A stretch of DNA of 10,833 nt from Paludibacteraceae bacterium (lineage in GTDB: Bacteria > Bacteroidota > Bacteroidia > Bacteroidales > Paludibacteraceae), in assembly GCA_947445425.1 (NCBI GenBank), contig CANFFA010000046.1, positions 1 through 10,833 of the forward strand. The letters are read 5' to 3'. The notes beneath the pieces were generated by a model. That model searched no databases. It was not told the origin of the DNA and worked only from the letters and a program-made list of their open reading frames with translations. The translations under genes were made by a program, and so were the position numbers. This document shows, piece by piece, positions 6,976-10,833 of this stretch. Position 1 is the stretch's first letter. Each line of letters opens with the position of its first letter.

Positions 6976-8013
6976 ATGTTACAAAAAACAATCAACGCCA
7001 TCCAAGCCTTGGATGAAGCGGCTATGGAGGCAGCTCAAAATCGGCTGGATTTTTTATTGAAACCACAAGGAAGTCTTGGAAAATTGGAGGACATTGCCAA
7101 ACAGATGGCCGGAATTACTGGGCAAGTTCAAAACACCATCGGTAAAAAGACCATTATGATAGGCTGTAGCGATAATGGTATTTATGAGGAGGGTGTAGCA
7201 TCCTTTCCACAAGAAATCTCCTGTCTTGTGGCCGATTGTATGGTGAAAGGGATTTCGGGTGTAGCCGCATTGGCAAAAAATGCAGGGGCTGATCTTCATG
7301 TTGTAGATTTAGGATTGTTAAATGATGTTCCTACAGAAGGGGTTATCAACCGAAAAATTCGTAGAAGTACTTCTAATTTCACCAAAGAGTACGCCATGAG
7401 TCGTGAAGAAGCAATACAGGCTATTGAAATTGGTATTGAAGAGACCCACAAAGCCATTGACAATGGTTACGAACTATTGGGTACAGGCGAGGTTGGGATT
7501 GCCAATACGACTACCAGTAGTGCCATGCTTTATGGTTTTACTGGCAAGAATCTTGATTTATTGGTTGGACGAGGTGCAGGATTGGATGATGCTGGCTTGG
7601 AACGTAAAAAAGAGGTCATTCGTTTGGCTTTCGAAAAGCACCAACCCAATGTGAACGATCCAATTGAACTATTGTCAGCCGTTGGTGGTTTTGATATTGC
7701 ATTTATGGCAGGCGTCTATTTAGGGGCAGCTTCACGTAGAAAGCCTGTGGTGATGGATGGTTTTATTTCTGGTGTAGCAGCAATTTTGGCAACCCGCCTT
7801 TGCCCAGCCGTAAAGGGCTATATTCTCCCTTCTCATGGTTCAGCAGAACCTGGTGCAGTGGCTGTTTTTGAGGACTTAGGACTGGAACCAATGTTGATGA
7901 TGAATATGCGTTTGGGCGAGGGAACTGGTGCGGCATTGGCTTTCGGCATCATTGATGCAGCATTGGCAATGATGAACAATCAAGGTACTTTTGCTGATAT
8001 ACAAATGGCTTAG
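6976..8013 (+). CDS. cobT: nicotinate-nucleotide--dimethylbenzimidazole phosphoribosyltransferase
   Basis: CobT transfers phosphoribosyl from nicotinate mononucleotide to the lower-ligand base, giving alpha-ribazole phosphate for CobS. The 345-residue length is typical. Visible landmarks are LLKPQGSLGKLEDIAKQMAGI (27-47), the base-pocket block CSDNGIYEEGVASFPQE (64-80), GTGEVGIANTT (169-179), the glycine-rich VGRGAGLDD (197-205), LPSHGSAEPGA (284-294), and MRLGEGTGAA with the catalytic glutamate at E315. The pocket reads SDNG, where many proteobacterial enzymes have DHG; this is probably a lineage variant. It follows cbiB by 11 nt and ends the first cob run, with a repeat element directly downstream. 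CobT enzymes differ in which lower-ligand base they accept, and the sequence does not settle that here. Confidence 0.96.
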   Translation: MLQKTINAIQALDEAAMEAAQNRLDFLLKPQGSLGKLEDIAKQMAGITGQVQNTIGKKTIMIGCSDNGIYEEGVASFPQEISCLVADCMVKGISGVAALAKNAGADLHVVDLGLLNDVPTEGVINRKIRRSTSNFTKEYAMSREEAIQAIEIGIEETHKAIDNGYELLGTGEVGIANTTTSSAMLYGFTGKNLDLLVGRGAGLDDAGLERKKEVIRLAFEKHQPNVNDPIELLSAVGGFDIAFMAGVYLGAASRRKPVVMDGFISGVAAILATRLCPAVKGYILPSHGSAEPGAVAVFEDLGLEPMLMMNMRLGEGTGAALAFGIIDAALAMMNNQGTFADIQMA

Positions 8014-8019
8014 TTATTC

Positions 8020-8166
8020 AATAGACTTCTTGCAAAAGTCCTAATTGTATGTAAACTGTCATTTTTATGCTGACTGCTACGACCCCGTCCGACCGCTTCA
8101 AGCGGTCGGACGGATTACTGATAAACAAATAAAAACCTAAAAATAAACTTTCGCAAGAAGTTTGTT
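8020..8166. repeat. MITE-like nested inverted-repeat element, copy 1
   Basis: This non-coding stretch after cobT is bounded by imperfect terminal inverted repeats. The left core acttcttgcaaaagt (8025-8039) and the right core actttcgcaagaagt (8147-8161) match 14 of 15 as inverted copies. A GC-rich perfect palindrome lies near the centre (8085-8113). The same architecture recurs at 10672-10776. Left cores agree at 12 of 15 positions and right cores at 13 of 15, and the right ends share ctaaaaat just inside the core. No transposase gene and no clear target-site duplication are visible. It could be a non-autonomous mobile element or a dispersed intergenic repeat. It fills most of the gap between cobT and the btuF-like gene. 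Confidence 0.6.
8085..8113. repeat. GC-rich perfect palindrome inside repeat copy 1
   Basis: ccgtccgaccgctt (8085-8098) and aagcggtcggacgg (8100-8113) are exact reverse complements around a single C. In RNA this would be a 12-bp stem with a 5-nt loop. Its GC content stands out sharply from the AT-rich flanks. No T-run follows, so it is not a canonical intrinsic terminator, although so stable a stem at the end of cobT could still shield or stop the transcript. Confidence 0.8.
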
Positions 8167-8183
8167 AAATAATTTATAAATAG

Positions 8184-9314
8184 ATGATTACAAGACTAAT
8201 ATTGTTACTAGTTTTTATAAGTTCGGTTTTTACTGCATGTCATCAATCGAAAAATGAGAAGAAGTCCATTGTTCAAGAAAGCAATTCTGAAATTCGATAT
8301 GCCAAAGGCTTTCGTATTCAGCATTTTGACAATTATACGCAAATCATCGTTCGAAGTCCTTGGGACAGTACACAAAATTTAGAAAACTATATTCTAGTGG
8401 ATAGGAATAAGCCTGTACCTGCCAATTTACCTCTTGGAACCCTTGTAAAAGTGCCAGTTAAAAAGGTGGCCCTCTGCTCAGCTGTACACGCAGGGATGTG
8501 GGAACTGTTGGGTCATGTAGATCAGATTATTGCAGTTTGTGAACCACAATATATGAATTTTCCCTATATTCAAAAAGGTGTAGCAAGTGGCAGGGTGATA
8601 AACTTGGGTATGTACACAGCCATCAACATTGAGAAATTAATGGCTGCTGCTCCTGATATATTAGTAGTTTCTCCCTTTGAAAATAGTGTTGATGATCGAT
8701 TTAAAAATGTGGGAATTGTAGTGGCAAAGGATGCATCCTATTTAGAAGCATCGCCATTGGGTCGTTCTGAGTGGATCAAGTTTGAAGCTGCCTTCTCTGG
8801 TGAGGAACGAAAAGCAGATTCTATTTTTTCGGCCATAGAGAGTCGTTATTTAGAAGTATGTAAAATGGTGGAGGCTACAAAATCAAGACCTACCGTTTTT
8901 ATTGAGAAAAAGTATGGGGATACCTGGTATATCTCTGGTGGGGATAGTTATATTGGTCGATTTCTGAAGGATGCTGGGGCCACTTACTTGTGGGCTGATT
9001 TGAAAAATACGGGTTCAATACCTTTGGCTTTCGAAAAAGTATATGAAAAAGCTGTTAATGCAGATTTTTGGTTGATAAAATACAACGATGTTCAAGGTGA
9101 TTTGACCTATGATAAATTGAAAGAAGAGTATGAATTGTACAGTAATTTCAAGGCTTTTAAGAGTGAAAATGTCTTTGGAATGAATTCTGCGAAAACTCCA
9201 TTTTATGAAAAAGGAACCATGGAACCTGATGTGGTTTTGGCTGATTATACTGCAATTTTTCACCCTGAAATTATGCTAGACTATAAGCCTAAGTATTATT
9301 TTAAAATCAAATAA
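8184..9314 (+). CDS. btuF: ABC transporter substrate-binding lipoprotein, BtuF-like (corrinoid)
   Basis: This is a membrane-anchored binding protein expected to deliver corrinoid to a BtuCD permease. The 376-residue product has a lipoprotein signal peptide with lipobox FTAC (acylated Cys19) and a short polar linker. A segment with RYAKGFRIQHFDNYTQIIVRSPW (38-60) leads into a periplasmic-binding-protein type 2 fold (about 93-365). Typical features are VKKVALCSAVHAGMWELLG (92-110), the IEKLMAAAPDILVVSP region (149-164), the second-lobe VFIEKKYGDTWYISGGDSYIG (238-258), and the closing PDVVLADYTAIFHPE (348-362). Related proteins bind B12 or ferric siderophores. I choose corrinoid because cobU follows after only 3 nt and cob genes lie on both sides. 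No permease or ATPase gene is in the window. The start is the only ATG giving a full signal peptide. Confidence 0.82.
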   Translation: MITRLILLLVFISSVFTACHQSKNEKKSIVQESNSEIRYAKGFRIQHFDNYTQIIVRSPWDSTQNLENYILVDRNKPVPANLPLGTLVKVPVKKVALCSAVHAGMWELLGHVDQIIAVCEPQYMNFPYIQKGVASGRVINLGMYTAINIEKLMAAAPDILVVSPFENSVDDRFKNVGIVVAKDASYLEASPLGRSEWIKFEAAFSGEERKADSIFSAIESRYLEVCKMVEATKSRPTVFIEKKYGDTWYISGGDSYIGRFLKDAGATYLWADLKNTGSIPLAFEKVYEKAVNADFWLIKYNDVQGDLTYDKLKEEYELYSNFKAFKSENVFGMNSAKTPFYEKGTMEPDVVLADYTAIFHPEIMLDYKPKYYFKIK

Positions 9315-9317
9315 TCC

Positions 9318-9830
9318 ATGAAAAAAATCACCCTTATTACTGGAGGACAACGTTCTGGAAAAAGTACATACGCTCAGAATCTAGCACTTTCACTTTCTGA
9401 TAATCCAATTTACTTAGCTACATCAGCCGTTTGGGACGAGGAACACCGCCTAAGGATAGAGCGTCATAAAGCTGATCGAGGAAGTGAGTGGACCAATGTA
9501 GAGGAGTTGAAAGATTTGCAATTGGTAAATGTATCGGGTAGGGTAGTGGTCATCGATTGTGTAACCCTGTGGAGTACCAACTTCTTTACAGATTTTGATG
9601 GTGACACACTACAATCATTCGCAGCGCTCACTTCAAGCTTTGATCAATTCATTCAGCAAGAAGCTCATTTTATCTTTGTGACCAATGAGATTGGTTTGGG
9701 TGGTATTTCTGCGAATGATTTGCAACGTCGTTTCACAGATCTCATCGGATGGGTAAATCAACACATTGCTGCTAAGGCAGATGAAGTTGTATTGATGGTG
9801 TCGGGGATAGAAATGAAGGTAAAGGGATGA
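9318..9830 (+). CDS. cobU: adenosylcobinamide kinase / adenosylcobinamide-phosphate guanylyltransferase
   Basis: CobU is a bifunctional cytoplasmic enzyme. It phosphorylates adenosylcobinamide and then transfers GMP to give adenosylcobinamide-GDP, the substrate of CobS. The 170-residue length is normal. The P-loop is GGQRSGKS (9-16). The motif RIERHKADR (46-54) carries the expected guanylylated histidine, H50. VVVIDCVTLW (76-85) is the Walker-B-like strand, and VTNEIGLGGI...RRFTDLIGWVNQHIAAKADEV (121-157) is the family C-terminal block ending in SGIEMKVKG. The start lies 3 nt after the btuF-like stop, so the two genes are co-transcribed. Many family members have a proline (GIVP) where this one reads GGIS; this is minor. 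Confidence 0.96.
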   Translation: MKKITLITGGQRSGKSTYAQNLALSLSDNPIYLATSAVWDEEHRLRIERHKADRGSEWTNVEELKDLQLVNVSGRVVVIDCVTLWSTNFFTDFDGDTLQSFAALTSSFDQFIQQEAHFIFVTNEIGLGGISANDLQRRFTDLIGWVNQHIAAKADEVVLMVSGIEMKVKG

Positions 9831-9870
9831 GTTTTGTCTTCTGTTTTTTTGTAGAAATGAATTTTGATCA

Positions 9871-10629
9871 ATGAGAAATTTAATATATCAATTGGCAGCT
9901 GCCATCACTTTCTTTACCCGACTTCCTGTATGGAAGCTAGTTGAGATACCTGTTGAAAGTTTCAAAAAGATGATTTGTTTCTGGCCATTTACGGGCTGGA
10001 TAACAGCTGGAATTACGGCAATAGCTTGGATGGGCTTCTCAATGCTTTTCCCCCCTATATTGGCTATTGTACTTAGTCTTTTAGTGAGGTATATACTTAC
10101 TGGTGGATTACACGAGGATGGTTTGGCCGATTTTTTTGATGGCTTTGGCGGCGGGTATACAAAATCTGACATCCTTCGTATAATGAAAGATACTCAAGTG
10201 GGCAGTTATGCATTGGTTGGAATGATATTTTATTATCTATTACTTATCAATACCGCCCTTCTCATTCCAATACAGTTAGTTGCTATCCTTATTTTTGTGG
10301 CTGACCCTTTCTCCAAAATGCTCACCGGACTAATGATAAATCTCTTGCCTTATGCTCGTACGGAGCAAGAAAGTAAGGCCAAAACCCTTTTCGATAAGCT
10401 AAAAGTGGGCAGAATTATCTTACTATTTTTTTTTGGATTGATTCCCTGCATATTGTTTTTGAATTTTAAACTGTGGTTGGCAATGCTCTTCCCTTTGGTC
10501 ACCGTCTGTTTTATTTATCTTTTGGTAAAGAAAAAAATAGGGGGGTATACCGGTGATGTTTGTGGCGCAACGGCATTGCTTTGTGAATTGAGTTTTTATA
10601 TGGGATTTTATTTAGTGGTGAGTTGGTGA
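9871..10629 (+). CDS. cobS: adenosylcobinamide-GDP ribazoletransferase (cobalamin synthase)
   Basis: CobS is an integral inner-membrane enzyme that joins adenosylcobinamide-GDP to alpha-ribazole (phosphate), completing cobalamin (phosphate). The 252-residue length is typical. The N-terminal AITFFTRLPV (11-20) is the family start. The acidic metal-binding motif GGLHEDGLADFFDGFGGG (78-95) leads into RIMKDTQVGSYALVG (103-117). GGYTGDVCGA (224-233) is the conserved block near the end. Several hydrophobic segments (about 50-75, 113-145, 181-219, 234-250) agree with a polytopic protein. It begins 40 nt after cobU and is probably in the same transcript. No alpha-ribazole-phosphate phosphatase gene (cobC) follows within the window; a diverged copy of the repeat seen after cobT lies downstream instead. 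Confidence 0.96.
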   Translation: MRNLIYQLAAAITFFTRLPVWKLVEIPVESFKKMICFWPFTGWITAGITAIAWMGFSMLFPPILAIVLSLLVRYILTGGLHEDGLADFFDGFGGGYTKSDILRIMKDTQVGSYALVGMIFYYLLLINTALLIPIQLVAILIFVADPFSKMLTGLMINLLPYARTEQESKAKTLFDKLKVGRIILLFFFGLIPCILFLNFKLWLAMLFPLVTVCFIYLLVKKKIGGYTGDVCGATALLCELSFYMGFYLVVSW

Positions 10630-10671
10630 AGAAGTAAGATTGAAGTCATTTTTTGTATAAATAATGCATTT

Positions 10672-10776
10672 GTATAATAGACTTGTTGCGAAATTCATTT
10701 TTGTTCTCTATGTCGTCTGTAAGGAACAGCACCTACGGTGGTGCTGCTCTAAAAATACTTTTGCAAAAAGTATAAT
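10672..10776. repeat. MITE-like nested inverted-repeat element, copy 2 (diverged)
   Basis: This is a second member of the family seen at 8020-8166, again just after a cob gene. The left core acttgttgcgaaatt (10681-10695) and right core acttttgcaaaaagt (10757-10771) are imperfect inverted copies of each other and resemble the corresponding ends of copy 1. An inner hairpin lies near the centre, but its sequence is unrelated to that of copy 1. The element is about 40 nt shorter. The heptamer gtataat occurs at both edges (10672-10678 and 10770-10776) and might be a target-site duplication partly overlapping the repeat end. There is no coding potential. Confidence 0.5.
10727..10746. repeat. hairpin inside repeat copy 2
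   Basis: cagcacc (10727-10733) pairs perfectly with ggtgctg (10740-10746) around a 6-nt loop. It occupies the position that the CCGTCC...GGACGG palindrome holds in copy 1 but has a different sequence. No T-run follows directly. Confidence 0.6.
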
Positions 10777-10833
10777 GAAATAGGCAAAAAGCCCCAGTAT
10801 TAGTAGTTTCGGTTTTCTATAATCTTACTATAG

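Noticed and set aside
7403..7654. 83-residue + strand frame inside cobT
   Set aside because: It is a shifted-frame shadow of the conserved GTGEVGIANTT to VGRGAGLDD region of CobT.
8014..8183. Second cobalamin riboswitch before the btuF-like gene
   Set aside because: None of the riboswitch core blocks (GCCACTG, GGGAAGG, GACCTGCC) occurs here; the stretch is explained by the inverted-repeat element.
9015..9263. Minus-strand frame opposite the btuF-like gene
   Set aside because: It is low-complexity and Ile/Phe-rich, as expected from the reverse strand of AT-rich coding DNA.
9831..9870. Tiny frame ATG-AAT-TTT-GAT-CAA-TGA just upstream of cobS
   Set aside because: It encodes five residues overlapping the cobS start. 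It could be a chance frame in a 40-nt gap, with nothing to support a leader peptide.
1..10833. CRISPR array, tRNA, rRNA or transposase gene
   Set aside because: I found no regularly spaced repeats, no tRNA-like cloverleaf with TTCRA and GG-motif arms, no rRNA signature, and no frame with transposase features.

Overview
The window is a vitamin B12 (cobalamin) uptake and late-biosynthesis locus, with all genes on the + strand. The organism is most likely a member of the Bacteroidota. The evidence is an AT-rich sequence, a TonB-dependent receptor paired with a BtuG-type surface beta-propeller lipoprotein, weak or absent Shine-Dalgarno sequences before most genes, and Bacteroidota-like variants of CobS and CobT. 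I cannot name a genus from the sequence alone.

Layout. Positions 1-172 hold the 3' part of a cobalamin riboswitch whose 5' end lies outside the window. It is followed at about 193-300 by a leader that can form two competing helices. The leader runs into btuB (GTG start at 305) and btuG (2316-3437). A strong intrinsic terminator (3478-3531) follows, and cobQ starts only 7 nt after its T-run. Next comes a tightly packed run: cobQ, cobD (threonine-phosphate decarboxylase type), cbiB and cobT, with gaps of 4 nt, a 4-nt ATGA overlap, and 11 nt. A 170-nt gap (8014-8183) is largely filled by a MITE-like nested inverted repeat. A second run follows: a BtuF-like substrate-binding lipoprotein, cobU and cobS. 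After cobS, positions 10672-10776 hold a second, diverged copy of the same inverted-repeat family. I see no gene in 10777-10833.

How the genes work together. BtuG captures the corrinoid at the cell surface and BtuB moves it across the outer membrane. The BtuF-like protein would hand it to an inner-membrane ABC permease that is not in this window. CobQ amidates the corrin ring. CobD makes aminopropanol phosphate from threonine phosphate, and CbiB attaches it. CobU activates the aminopropanol arm with GDP, CobT makes alpha-ribazole phosphate, and CobS joins the halves. Uptake and nucleotide-loop assembly are therefore encoded together. Early corrin-ring genes, a corrinoid adenosyltransferase, an alpha-ribazole-phosphate phosphatase and BtuCD are not in the window.

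The gene content belongs to a known pathway and I do not claim a new system. The less ordinary parts are the riboswitch leader, the terminator abutting cobQ, and the two related nested-palindrome elements placed after cobT and cobS.
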